Shown piece by piece: positions 1 to 8,426 of a stretch of 64,000 nt of DNA (positions are counted from its first letter, which is position 1; every line of letters begins with the position of its first letter). Origin of the DNA: Neoroseomonas marina. GTDB taxonomy: Bacteria > Pseudomonadota > Alphaproteobacteria > Acetobacterales > Acetobacteraceae. The translations under genes were made by a program, and so were the position numbers. Below the pieces are notes generated by a model, which had not been told where the DNA came from, made no database searches, and saw only the letters and a program-made list of their open reading frames with translations. The stretch spans positions 62,001-126,000 of the forward strand of contig NZ_JABBKX010000010.1 in assembly GCF_012927745.1 (NCBI RefSeq). Direction: 5' to 3'.

Positions 1-1
1 G

Positions 2-88
2 TCCGTCCTCGACCCCGACCTCTCGTTGTTCACCGCCGGCGGCGGCGGACCCCATTGCCTGACCTGCCCGCTCAAGCGGGAGGAGTGA
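2..88 (+). CDS. C-terminal end of an amidinotransferase/deiminase-like enzyme (5' partial)
   Basis: Only the last 28 codons are inside the window, ending in TGA at 86-88. The tail reads FTAGGGGPHCLTCPL, which matches the C-terminal catalytic loop of guanidino-group-modifying enzymes (arginine or agmatine deiminases, dimethylargininase, amidinotransferases). In those families the Cys after GGGGxH is the nucleophile. The stop lies 2 bases before the ATG of the next gene, so the two are probably co-transcribed. The exact substrate class cannot be told from this fragment. Confidence 0.55.
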   Translation, partial: SVLDPDLSLFTAGGGGPHCLTCPLKREE

Positions 89-90
89 CC

Positions 91-1479
91 ATGACCACCA
101 CCACCGAAGCCGATACCGTCATTGCCGCCGCGCGCGGCTTCCTCGGCGATCGCATCAGCGTCAACCGCGCCATCCGCGAACAGCACAGCCGCGGCGAGGA
201 CACCACGCCGCCGACGATGCCCGATGCCGTCGCCTTCGTGGAGACGACGGAGGAGGTCAGCCGCCTCCTCGCGCTGTGCCACCAGCACGGCGTGGCGGTG
301 ACGCCCTTCGGCGCCGGCACCTCGCTCGAAGGGCATGTGAACCCTGTCCGCGCGGGCATCTCGCTCGACCTTTCCCGCATGAAGGCGGTGCTCGAGGTGA
401 ACGAGGAGGACATGGACTGCCTCATCGAACCGGGCGTGACGCGGCAGGAGCTCAACGCCTTCCTGCGCGACAAGGGCCTGTTCTTCCCGGTCGATCCCGG
501 CAGCCACGCCTCGATCGGGGGCATGTGCGCGACTCGCGCCTCCGGCACCAACGCGGTGCGCTACGGCACGATCCGCGAGAACGTGCTGGGGCTGGAAGTC
601 GTGCTGGCCGATGGGCGCGTCATCCAGACCGGCGGGCGCGTGCGCAAGGCGTCGAACGGCTACGACCTGACGCGACTCTTCATCGGCTCGGAAGGCACGC
701 TCGGCGTCATCACCAAGGTGCGGCTGCGCCTGCACGGCATCCCCGAGGCGATCTCCGCCGCCGTCTGCCAGTTCCCGTCTCTCGCCGCCGCGGTCGAGAC
801 CGTCATCACCGTCATGCAGTCCGGCATCCCCGTCGCGCGGATCGAACTGCTCGACGAGGACCAGATGGAGGCCTGCATCAAGTACTCGAAGCTGGAAGGC
901 TTCGAGGCGCTGCCGACGCTTTTCCTCGAGTTCCACGGCACCGATGCCGGCGTGAAGGAACAGGCGGAATCGGTCGAGGCGATCGCGGCCGATTTCGGTG
1001 CTTCGGGCTTCGCCTGGGCGACGGATGCCGAAAGCCGCAACCGGCTGTGGCAGGCGCGGCACGATGCCTATTGGGCGGCGGTGAACCTCAAGCCGGGCCA
1101 TCGCGGCATCACCACGGATGTCTGCGTGCCGATCTCGCGCCTGGCGGAAGCGGTGCTCGGCGCCAAGGCGAAGTCGCGCGAGAGCGGCCTCACCTCCTGC
1201 ATCGTGGGTCATGTCGGCGACGGCAATTTCCACTGCCTGATCCTGTTCCCCGAGGACGATCCGCAGGGGCTCGAGCGCGCCTGGGCGCTCGACCGCGCGA
1301 TCGTCGCCGAGGGCCTCTCGCTCGGCGGCACCTGCTCCGGCGAGCATGGTGTCGGCCTCGGCAAGCGCGAGTTCCTCGAACAGGAGCATGGCGTCGAAGC
1401 GCTGGCCGTGATGCGCAGCGTGAAGACGAGCCTCGATCCGCGTGGTATCCTGAATCCGGGGAAGATGTTCAGGAACTGA
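91..1479 (+). CDS. FAD-binding oxidoreductase, GlcD/D-lactate dehydrogenase type
   Basis: A 462-residue protein of the FAD_binding_4 plus FAD-oxidase C-terminal architecture, the length usual for glycolate oxidase GlcD or D-2-hydroxyacid dehydrogenases. The N-terminal half holds the PFGAGTSLEGH flavin-binding loop and GTNAVRYGTIRENVLGLE. The C-terminal half holds GHVGDGNFH and GEHGVGLGKREF, which are family hallmarks. It should oxidise a small 2-hydroxy acid to the 2-oxo acid and pass electrons to the membrane pool. ATG 91 is preferred because GGGAGGAGTG lies just upstream; an in-frame TTG at 55 lacks support. GlcE/GlcF partners are absent, which favours a single-subunit D-lactate or 2-hydroxyglutarate type enzyme. 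The substrate is inferred, not seen. Confidence 0.88.
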   Translation: MTTTTEADTVIAAARGFLGDRISVNRAIREQHSRGEDTTPPTMPDAVAFVETTEEVSRLLALCHQHGVAVTPFGAGTSLEGHVNPVRAGISLDLSRMKAVLEVNEEDMDCLIEPGVTRQELNAFLRDKGLFFPVDPGSHASIGGMCATRASGTNAVRYGTIRENVLGLEVVLADGRVIQTGGRVRKASNGYDLTRLFIGSEGTLGVITKVRLRLHGIPEAISAAVCQFPSLAAAVETVITVMQSGIPVARIELLDEDQMEACIKYSKLEGFEALPTLFLEFHGTDAGVKEQAESVEAIAADFGASGFAWATDAESRNRLWQARHDAYWAAVNLKPGHRGITTDVCVPISRLAEAVLGAKAKSRESGLTSCIVGHVGDGNFHCLILFPEDDPQGLERAWALDRAIVAEGLSLGGTCSGEHGVGLGKREFLEQEHGVEALAVMRSVKTSLDPRGILNPGKMFRN

Positions 1480-1484
1480 CGGCG

Positions 1485-1868
1485 ATGCGGCTGATCGCGC
1501 ACGACGCGCCGGAGGCACCGGCGGCGCAGGGCGGCTACGCCCAGGCGGTGGAGGTCGTCGCACCGGCGCGGCTCCTGTTCGTCTCGGGTCAGGTGCCGCT
1601 GTTCGCCGATGGCAGCCGGCCGGACGACTTCGCGGGACAATGCCGCCAGGCCTGGGCCAATCTCGAGGCGCAGCTGCGCGCCGCCGGGATGGGCCTCGAC
1701 AACCTCGTGAAGGTGACGACCTTCCTCGCCCGGCGCGAGGATGCCGTCGAGAACCGCGCCATCCGCAGCGAGATCCTCGGCGGACGGCGCGTCGCGCTGA
1801 CCGTGATCCTGCCGGCCATCTTCGACGAGGCCTGGCTGATCGAGATCGAGGCGGTGGCCGCGGCGTGA
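1485..1868 (+). CDS. RidA/YjgF/Rid-family protein
   Basis: A 127-residue single-domain protein with the RidA family pattern. LLFVSGQVPLFADG is followed by a conserved stretch ending in ILPAIFDEAWLIEIEAVA, with an Arg pair (GGRRVALTV) at the place of the family's active-site arginine. Family members hydrolyse reactive enamine/imine intermediates made by PLP enzymes and oxidases. It begins 5 bases after the FAD dehydrogenase stop and overlaps the next gene by 4 bases, so the three form one operon. It may clear imines from an amine or amino-acid pathway shared with the upstream guanidino enzyme; that link is inference. Confidence 0.82.
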   Translation: MRLIAHDAPEAPAAQGGYAQAVEVVAPARLLFVSGQVPLFADGSRPDDFAGQCRQAWANLEAQLRAAGMGLDNLVKVTTFLARREDAVENRAIRSEILGGRRVALTVILPAIFDEAWLIEIEAVAAA

Positions 1869-3046
1869 ACGCGCTGGGACTGGCGATCCTCGCCCTGGCG
1901 CTGGGGCATGTCTTCTCCAACGCGGTGCGCACGCTGCCGGCGATGGCGGCGGACGTGCTGCAGCGGGATCTCGGCGTCACGGCGGATGGCCTCGCGGCGC
2001 TGACCGGCGCCTTTCCGGCGGCCTTCGCGCTCGCGATGCTGCCGGTGGGCGTGGCGCTCGACCGCTATGGCGTGAAGCCGACGGCACTCGCCCTGCTGGC
2101 CATCGCAGCGGTCGGGTCGCTGTTCGGCGCGGTGGCGACGGGGCCGTGGTCGATGCTGCTGGCGCAGGTGGTGCTCGGCATCGGGTGTTCGGGGATGCTG
2201 ATGTGCCCCGTCACCTATGCGGCGAAGAACCTGCCGCCGCAGAAGTTCGGCCTGTGGGGTGGGGTGATCCAGGCCTTCGGCAATACCGGGATGCTGCTGT
2301 CGGCGAGCCCGCTCGCCCTGCTCGTGGAGGCCTCGGGCTGGAGGGCGGGATATGTCGCCTGCGCGTTGCTCGCGGTGGGTGCGGCGACGGCGGTGTTCGT
2401 CCTGGTGCGGGAAGCACGTGCGCCTGTCCAGGCGCGCCGCAGCGTCGCCGAGGATGCGCGGGACGTCATCCGGCTCGGCCTGTCGCGCGACATCCGCGGC
2501 CCGGTGGTGATCGCCTTCGCCTCCTTCGCCGCCGTGCTCGGCGTGCGCGGATTGTGGGGCGGGCCCTGGCTGATGGAGGTGAAGCACCTGGCGCGCGTGC
2601 CGGCGGGCAACATCCTGCTGATGTGCACCCTCGCCCTGATCGCCGGGCCGGCGATCGCGGGCATCCTCGAACGGCGCTTCCAGGCCCATCGCCGCGCGCT
2701 TCTGGTGGGCGGCCATCTGGGCGCGGCGCTGATGGTCGCGCTGATGGTCGCCGGCGGGTCGCTGGGTTGGCCGGTCATGGCCGACGCGGTGCTGCTCGTC
2801 GCCTTCGGCCTGATGATCTCGCTGCAGGTCATCTGCTTCGCCCTGGTGCGCGCGGCGGTGCCGCCCGAACGGGTGGGGCGGGCGTTGTCGGCGATGAACG
2901 TCTCCTTCTTCGGGGGGGCGGCTGTGCTCCAGGCGGCTTCGGGTGCGGCGGCCGCGTGGGGCGGCGTCGGGGCGGCGCTGCTGGTCTTCGCCGCGGCGCT
3001 GGTGATCTGCAGCCTGGCCTTCCTGCGCCTGCCGGGGCCGCGCTGA
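1865..3046 (+). CDS. MFS transporter
   Basis: A 393-residue, almost wholly hydrophobic protein with about 12 predicted membrane segments. The cytoplasmic loop GVALDRYGVKP corresponds to the MFS motif A region between TM2 and TM3. It starts at a GTG that overlaps the RidA stop codon (GTGA), a sign of translational coupling. The transported substrate is unknown. Operon context with a 2-hydroxyacid dehydrogenase and a Rid protein suggests an organic acid or amino-acid-derived compound. Confidence 0.85.
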   Translation: MNALGLAILALALGHVFSNAVRTLPAMAADVLQRDLGVTADGLAALTGAFPAAFALAMLPVGVALDRYGVKPTALALLAIAAVGSLFGAVATGPWSMLLAQVVLGIGCSGMLMCPVTYAAKNLPPQKFGLWGGVIQAFGNTGMLLSASPLALLVEASGWRAGYVACALLAVGAATAVFVLVREARAPVQARRSVAEDARDVIRLGLSRDIRGPVVIAFASFAAVLGVRGLWGGPWLMEVKHLARVPAGNILLMCTLALIAGPAIAGILERRFQAHRRALLVGGHLGAALMVALMVAGGSLGWPVMADAVLLVAFGLMISLQVICFALVRAAVPPERVGRALSAMNVSFFGGAAVLQAASGAAAAWGGVGAALLVFAAALVICSLAFLRLPGPR

Positions 3047-3110
3047 CGGCCTCGGCCTTCGCACCGCACGGCCGGGCGGCTAGATTGCCCGCAGGAGAGG
3101 ACATCGCCGC

Positions 3111-3938
3111 ATGATCCGCAGCATCCTGGTCGCGCTCGACGACACGCCCGGCGCGCAGCGCGCGCGGGATCTGGCGATCGCCTTCGCGCGACACACCGGC
3201 GCGGCGCTGACGGCGGCGGCCGTGCTCGACAATCCGGCGGATGAGCATGAGGCCGTGCCGCCGGGCGCGGGTGCCTTCAAGGAACGTCGGGACGCGGCCC
3301 GCGCCCGGCGGATGGCGGCGGAAGCCGATGCCGCCTTCGCCGCCTGTGCGGCCGCGGCGGGTGACACGCCCTTCACCCCGATGCGCCTGGCCGATGCGCC
3401 GGAGCCTGCCCTGATCGCGGCCGGCGCCGCGCACGACGTGATCGTGATCGGACGGGATTCGACCTTGGGCCTGGAGGACAATCCGGACGGCCTCGCCCCG
3501 GTGATCGAGGGCCTGCTGCACGATGGCGCCCGGCCGTTGGTGGTCGTCCCGCCGGGCGACGCGCCGGCCTCGGGCAAGGTCCTGGTGGGCTATGACGGGT
3601 CGATCCCGGCGATGCGCGCGCTGCAGCTCTTTGCGCTGCTGGGTCTTGCGCATGACATGCAGGTCCGGGTGCTGTCGATGGCGGCGGACCGGGCGGATGC
3701 GGTGCGGATGGCGGGCACCGCCGCGGATTACCTGCGCAAGCATGGCTTCGAGGCCGAGGCCGTGGGGGTCGAGGGATCGCATCCCGTCGACGCCCTGCTG
3801 GCCGAGGCGACGGCCATGCCGGCCGGGCTGCTGGTCATGGGTGCCTATGAGCACTCGGGACTGCGGACCTTCTTCACGGGCTCGGCCACCCGCCGCCTTC
3901 TGCACGCAGCGCCCTGTCCCGTCTTCGTGGCGCGATGA
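3111..3938 (+). CDS. Universal stress protein with two UspA domains
   Basis: A 275-residue tandem UspA protein. The first domain starts with IRSILVALDDTPGAQRARDL. The second starts near residue 158 with KVLVGYDGSIPAMRALQ and ends with VMGAYEHSGLRTFFTGSATR, carrying the G(2x)G(9x)G(S/T)-like nucleotide-binding signature (MGAYEHSGLRTFFTGSAT). The first domain lacks a clear copy of that motif, so only domain 2 is likely to bind ATP. A GGAGAGGA Shine-Dalgarno lies upstream of ATG 3111. It is a stand-alone gene, probably stress- or redox-related. Confidence 0.88.
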   Translation: MIRSILVALDDTPGAQRARDLAIAFARHTGAALTAAAVLDNPADEHEAVPPGAGAFKERRDAARARRMAAEADAAFAACAAAAGDTPFTPMRLADAPEPALIAAGAAHDVIVIGRDSTLGLEDNPDGLAPVIEGLLHDGARPLVVVPPGDAPASGKVLVGYDGSIPAMRALQLFALLGLAHDMQVRVLSMAADRADAVRMAGTAADYLRKHGFEAEAVGVEGSHPVDALLAEATAMPAGLLVMGAYEHSGLRTFFTGSATRRLLHAAPCPVFVAR

Positions 3939-4026
3939 GGCGTGACGCCGTAACCTCGCGCCGGATTGCAGCGCGCGGCGCTTGACGCAGCGCATCATGA
4001 TCGACATTTGGGACCGAAACAGTCGG

Positions 4027-5205
4027 ATGCTGCCGATGCTGCGTCTTGTCGCGGGTGCCGCGGTTGTCCTCTTCCTGGCCGCTGGCCCGGCAGCCGCCCA
4101 GTTCGGGCCGCAGGGGCCGCCTGCCGTGGGCGTGATGACAGCCGAACGCCGACCGGTCACGGAAACCATCGAGTTCGTCGGGCGCGTCGAAGCCACGGAT
4201 CGCGTGAATATCCGCGCGCGCGTCACCGGCTTCCTCCAGGAGCGCCTGTTTCGCGAGGGTGGCGACGTCACCCAGGGCGAGATCCTGTATCGCATCGAAC
4301 GCGCCCCCTTCGAGGCGCAGGTCGAGCAGGCGCAGGCGAACCTCGCCGCGGCCAATGCGCGGGTCGAGAACGCCCGCGTGGCCCTGGCCCGGGCGCGGGA
4401 CCTGCGCCAGACCGGGGCGGGGACCCAGGTGTCGCTCGACAACGCCCAGGCCGCGGAACGGACCGAGGCCGCGGGCGTGCTGGCCGCGCAGGCCGCGCTG
4501 CGCGTGGCGCAGATCAACCTGGGCTACACCGAGATCGAGGCGCCGATCGCGGGCCAGATCGGCCGGTCGAACCTCGCGGTGGGCAACGTCGTCGGGCCGG
4601 ATGTCGGGACGCTGGCCACCATCGTGAGCCAGGACCCCATGCGGGTCGCCTTCGCCGTCAGCCAGCGGACCGCGTTGGAACTCCGCAATCGCTTCGAGGG
4701 CCGCGGCGGGGCGGATGCGACGCGCGTGCGGATCCGAACCACCGACGGGCGGCTGTATCCCGAGGCCGGGCGGATCGACTTCATCGACAACCAGATCGAC
4801 CGCAACACGGACACGATCCTGGTGCGCGCGCTGATCCCGAACCCCATCCGCCGCCTGCAGACCGGGGAGGTCAGCGTCTCCCCGCGCGAACTCGTGGATG
4901 GTCAGTTCGTCAGCGTGACGGTCGAAGGGGCGGAGCCGGTGATGGCGATCGCCCTGCCGCGCGCGGCGGTGCTCCAGGACCAGCAGGGTTCCTTCGTCTT
5001 CGTGGTCGGCGAGAACAACCTCGCCCAGCGGCGGAACGTGATGCTCGGGCGGTCCTCGGCCGAGACGGCGGTGATCGAGGGCGGGTTGAACGGCGGCGAG
5101 ACCGTGGTGGTCGAAGGCCTTCAGCGCGTGCGGCCCGGCCAGCCGGTGAACCCGGGGCCAGCCAGCGGACCGACCGTTCCGCAAACGGTGCCGGGGCGGG
5201 GCTGA
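4027..5205 (+). CDS. RND efflux periplasmic adaptor (membrane-fusion protein)
   Basis: About 392 residues: an N-terminal signal sequence (LRLVAGAAVVLFLAAGPAAA), a barrel-sandwich half beginning VGVMTAERRPVTETIEFVGR, a coiled hairpin (residues about 85-150, rich in Ala/Gln/Glu), the second lipoyl half EIEAPIAGQIGRSNLAVGN, and beta-barrel and membrane-proximal domains. It belongs to the AcrA/MexA-type HlyD family and bridges the inner-membrane pump to an outer-membrane channel. ATG 4027 (or 4036) gives the best signal peptide; ATG 3997 and TTG 3982 are possible longer starts. It is followed 6 bases later by its pump gene. Confidence 0.9.
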   Translation: MLPMLRLVAGAAVVLFLAAGPAAAQFGPQGPPAVGVMTAERRPVTETIEFVGRVEATDRVNIRARVTGFLQERLFREGGDVTQGEILYRIERAPFEAQVEQAQANLAAANARVENARVALARARDLRQTGAGTQVSLDNAQAAERTEAAGVLAAQAALRVAQINLGYTEIEAPIAGQIGRSNLAVGNVVGPDVGTLATIVSQDPMRVAFAVSQRTALELRNRFEGRGGADATRVRIRTTDGRLYPEAGRIDFIDNQIDRNTDTILVRALIPNPIRRLQTGEVSVSPRELVDGQFVSVTVEGAEPVMAIALPRAAVLQDQQGSFVFVVGENNLAQRRNVMLGRSSAETAVIEGGLNGGETVVVEGLQRVRPGQPVNPGPASGPTVPQTVPGRG

Positions 5206-5211
5206 GGGCCG

Positions 5212-8200
5212 GTGTTCTCCGCCATCTTCGTCGATCGGCCGCGCTTCGCGATCGTCATCGCCATCGTCACCGCCCTGGCGGGCGCGCTGGCGATGCTGCG
5301 CATCCCGGTCTCCCAGTTGCCGGACATCGTGCCGCCGCAGGTCTCGGTCACCACCCGCTTCCCCGGCGCCTCGGCGGCGGTGGTCGAGCAGACCGTGGCG
5401 CAGGTGCTCGAATCCTCGGTGAACGGCGTCGACCGCATGATCTACATGCGGTCGAACAGCGCCAATGACGGGTCGTACAGCCTCAACGTCTCCTTCGCGC
5501 TGGGCACCAACCCGGACATCGCGACCGTCAACGTGAACAACCGGGTGCAGGCCGCACTCGCGCGCCTGCCGCAGGAAGTGCAGCGGCAGGGTGTCACCGT
5601 CCGCAAGCAATCCTCGGCGGTGCTGCAGTTCATCTTCCTCTACTCCGAAAGCGGCGAGCACACGCCGCTGTTCCTATCGAACTACGCGACGATCAACATC
5701 ATCGACCGGCTCGCGCGCGTGCCGGGGGTCGGCCAGGTCCAGCTCTTCGGCGCGATGGACTATTCCATGCGCATCTGGTTCGAGGTCGACCGGCTGATCA
5801 GCCTGAACCTCACGCCCTCCGACGTGGTGGCGGCGATCCAGGCCCAGAACGTCCAGGCGCCGGTCGGGCGCATCGGCGCGCGCCCGATCCCGGACGACCA
5901 GCAGTTCCAGATCAACCTCGAGACCCAGGGCCGCCTGACCACCCCCGAGCAGTTCGGGGAGATCGTGATCCGCGCCAACCCCGACGGTTCGACGCTGCGC
6001 GTGCGCGACGTCGCGCGCATCGAACTCGGCGCGGCGAGCATGGATACCGAGAGCCGCTACGATGGCCAGCCGGCGGTCACCTTCGGCGTCTACCTCGCAC
6101 CCGGCGCCAATGCCGTCGCCGCGGCCGAGAATGTCCGCCAGACCATGGCGGACCTGCATTCCCGCTATCCGGCGGGCGTCAACCACCGCATCTTCTTCGA
6201 CACCTCGGACTTCGTCAGCGACACGATCCACGAGGTGATCAAGACGCTGCTCGAGGCCTTCATCCTGGTCGTGATCGTGGTGTTCCTGTTCCTGGGGAAC
6301 ATGCGTGCGACCATCATCCCGACGGTCGCGGTGCCGGTCAGCCTGATCGGCACCTTCGTGATCCTGCTCGCACTCGGGTATTCGGCGAACACCATCTCGC
6401 TGCTCGCCATGGTGCTGGCCATCGGCATCGTGGTCGACGACGCCATCGTGGTGGTGGAGAACGTCGAACGGGTGATGGAGGAGGAACCGCACCTCACCCC
6501 ATCCGAGGCGACCAAGAAGGCGATGGCGCAGATCACAGCGCCGATCATCGCCATCACCCTGGTGCTGCTGTCGGTCTTCGTCCCGATCGGATTCATCCCG
6601 GGCCTGTCGGGCGAATTGTTCCGCCAGTTCGCGGTGACGATCTCGGCCGCGATGGTGATCAGCGCGATCAATGCGCTGACCCTCTCGCCCGCGCTCTGCG
6701 CCGTCTTCCTCCGGCCGCACGCCCATGCCGGCGGACACCGGCCCGGCATCATGGGCCGCTGGCTGCGCGGCATCGACTGGGTGCGGGACCGCTATGCGGG
6801 CGTGGTGCGACGGTTGGTGCGCGTCGCGCTGCTGTCGATCGTGCTGACCGGTGGGTTCTTCGCCGGCATCTGGTACATGGGCCAGCGCACGCCTTCGGGC
6901 TTCCTGCCGCAGGAGGACCAAGGGGCCTTCTTCGTGCAGATCCAGCTGCCGCAGGGCGCCTCCGTCGCGCGCACGCGCCAGGCGGTGGTGCAGGTGGAGG
7001 AGATCCTGCGTTCCATCCCCTCGGTTCAGGGAACGCTCGCGATCGTCGGCTTCTCGCTGATCGACGGCGGGGCGCAGTCGAACTCCGCCTTCCTCGTCGC
7101 GCGGCTCAAGCCCTTCGCCGAGCGCACCACGGCGGAGATGTCGGTGCAGGCGGCGATCGGGCGGGTGTTCGGGGCCGGGCAGGGGGTGCGGACGGCGAAT
7201 GTCTTCGCCTTCAACCTGCCGCCGATCATCGGCCTCGGCACCGGCGGCGGCTTCGAATACATCCTGCAGGATTACGAAGGGCGGCCGCCGGCGGAACTCG
7301 GCGCCACCATGCTCGGGCTGATCGCGGCGGCGAACCAGGACCCGCGGATCGCCGCGGCCTTCTCGACCTTCAACGCGACCAATCCGACGCTGTTCCTAGA
7401 CCTCGACCGTGACAAGGCGCAGGCGCTCGGCCTGCGCATCGCGGACATCTTCACCGCGCTGCAGGCGACGCTCGGCGGCTTCTACGTCAACGATTTCAAC
7501 CTGTTCGGCCGCACCTGGCAGGTGAACCTGCAGGCCGAGGCATCCGACCGGCGCGACATCAGCGACATCTGGCGCATCCATGTCCGCAACGCGCGGGGCG
7601 AGATGGTGCCCCTGCGCGCCGTGGCGGATGTCCGCACCCGCGTTGGGCCGCAGACCATCTTCCGCTACAACAACTACCGCGCCATCTCGATCCAGGGCGC
7701 GCCGCGGCCGGGCGTGTCCTCGGGCGACGGGCTCGCGGCGATGGAGCAGATCTCGGCGCGCGTGCTGCCGCCGGGCTACGGCTACGAATGGACCGGCACC
7801 GCCTTCCAGGAGAAGCAGGCCTCGGGCCAGACGGCCTACATCCTCGCGCTCGCGGTGATGTTCGCCTACCTGTTCCTGGTCGCGCTGTACGAATCCTGGG
7901 TGATCCCGATCCCGGTGCTGCTGTCGGTCGCGGTCGGCGTCCTGGGCGCCTTCGGGGCATTGTGGGTGGCGAACATGCCGCTCGACATCTACGCCCAGAT
8001 CGGCCTCGTGGTGCTGATCGCGCTCGCGGCCAAGAACGGCATCCTGATCGTCGAATTCGCCAAGGAGAAGCGGGAGGAAGGCCTGCCGATCCGAGACGCC
8101 GCCATCATGGGCGCCCGGCTGCGGTTCCGCGCGGTCATGATGACCTCGATCGCCTTCGTCCTGGGCCTGGTGCCGCTGGTCTTCGCGACCGGCGCCGCCA

Positions 8201-8355
8201 TGCTCTCCCGCCGCGCGGTCGGCACGGCGGTGTTCGGCGGCATGATCGCCGCCGCGCTGGTTGGCATCTTCGTGATCCCGATGCTTTACGTGGTGTTCCA
8301 GTCCATGCGGGAACGCACGAAGCGCATGTTCGGGCGCGCGCCGGCCGAAGGCTGA
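5212..8355 (+). CDS. RND multidrug efflux permease, HAE1 family
   Basis: A 1047-residue AcrB-like pump with a GTG start preceded by GAGGG. The architecture is standard: TM1, a large periplasmic loop, TM2-7, a second loop and TM8-12. TM4 carries the proton-relay Asp pair at residues 409-410 ([20 protein letters not shown]). The TM11 region has [19 protein letters not shown]. The N-terminus [20 protein letters not shown] is typical of the hydrophobic and amphiphilic efflux class. It pairs with the adaptor immediately upstream. No TolC-type channel gene is present, so an outer-membrane partner elsewhere is likely. Confidence 0.93.
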   Translation: MFSAIFVDRPRFAIVIAIVTALAGALAMLRIPVSQLPDIVPPQVSVTTRFPGASAAVVEQTVAQVLESSVNGVDRMIYMRSNSANDGSYSLNVSFALGTNPDIATVNVNNRVQAALARLPQEVQRQGVTVRKQSSAVLQFIFLYSESGEHTPLFLSNYATINIIDRLARVPGVGQVQLFGAMDYSMRIWFEVDRLISLNLTPSDVVAAIQAQNVQAPVGRIGARPIPDDQQFQINLETQGRLTTPEQFGEIVIRANPDGSTLRVRDVARIELGAASMDTESRYDGQPAVTFGVYLAPGANAVAAAENVRQTMADLHSRYPAGVNHRIFFDTSDFVSDTIHEVIKTLLEAFILVVIVVFLFLGNMRATIIPTVAVPVSLIGTFVILLALGYSANTISLLAMVLAIGIVVDDAIVVVENVERVMEEEPHLTPSEATKKAMAQITAPIIAITLVLLSVFVPIGFIPGLSGELFRQFAVTISAAMVISAINALTLSPALCAVFLRPHAHAGGHRPGIMGRWLRGIDWVRDRYAGVVRRLVRVALLSIVLTGGFFAGIWYMGQRTPSGFLPQEDQGAFFVQIQLPQGASVARTRQAVVQVEEILRSIPSVQGTLAIVGFSLIDGGAQSNSAFLVARLKPFAERTTAEMSVQAAIGRVFGAGQGVRTANVFAFNLPPIIGLGTGGGFEYILQDYEGRPPAELGATMLGLIAAANQDPRIAAAFSTFNATNPTLFLDLDRDKAQALGLRIADIFTALQATLGGFYVNDFNLFGRTWQVNLQAEASDRRDISDIWRIHVRNARGEMVPLRAVADVRTRVGPQTIFRYNNYRAISIQGAPRPGVSSGDGLAAMEQISARVLPPGYGYEWTGTAFQEKQASGQTAYILALAVMFAYLFLVALYESWVIPIPVLLSVAVGVLGAFGALWVANMPLDIYAQIGLVVLIALAAKNGILIVEFAKEKREEGLPIRDAAIMGARLRFRAVMMTSIAFVLGLVPLVFATGAAMLSRRAVGTAVFGGMIAAALVGIFVIPMLYVVFQSMRERTKRMFGRAPAEG

Positions 8356-8426
8356 CGCGTCCCCCCCTTCCCATCCCCGGCCCGCATCGCAGATGATGGG
8401 CCGAGGAACCAAGGGAGACCCCGCGC

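Noticed and set aside
3982..4026. TTG 3982 or ATG 3997 as the RND adaptor start
   Set aside because: These add 10-15 polar residues before an otherwise good signal peptide and have no clear ribosome binding site.
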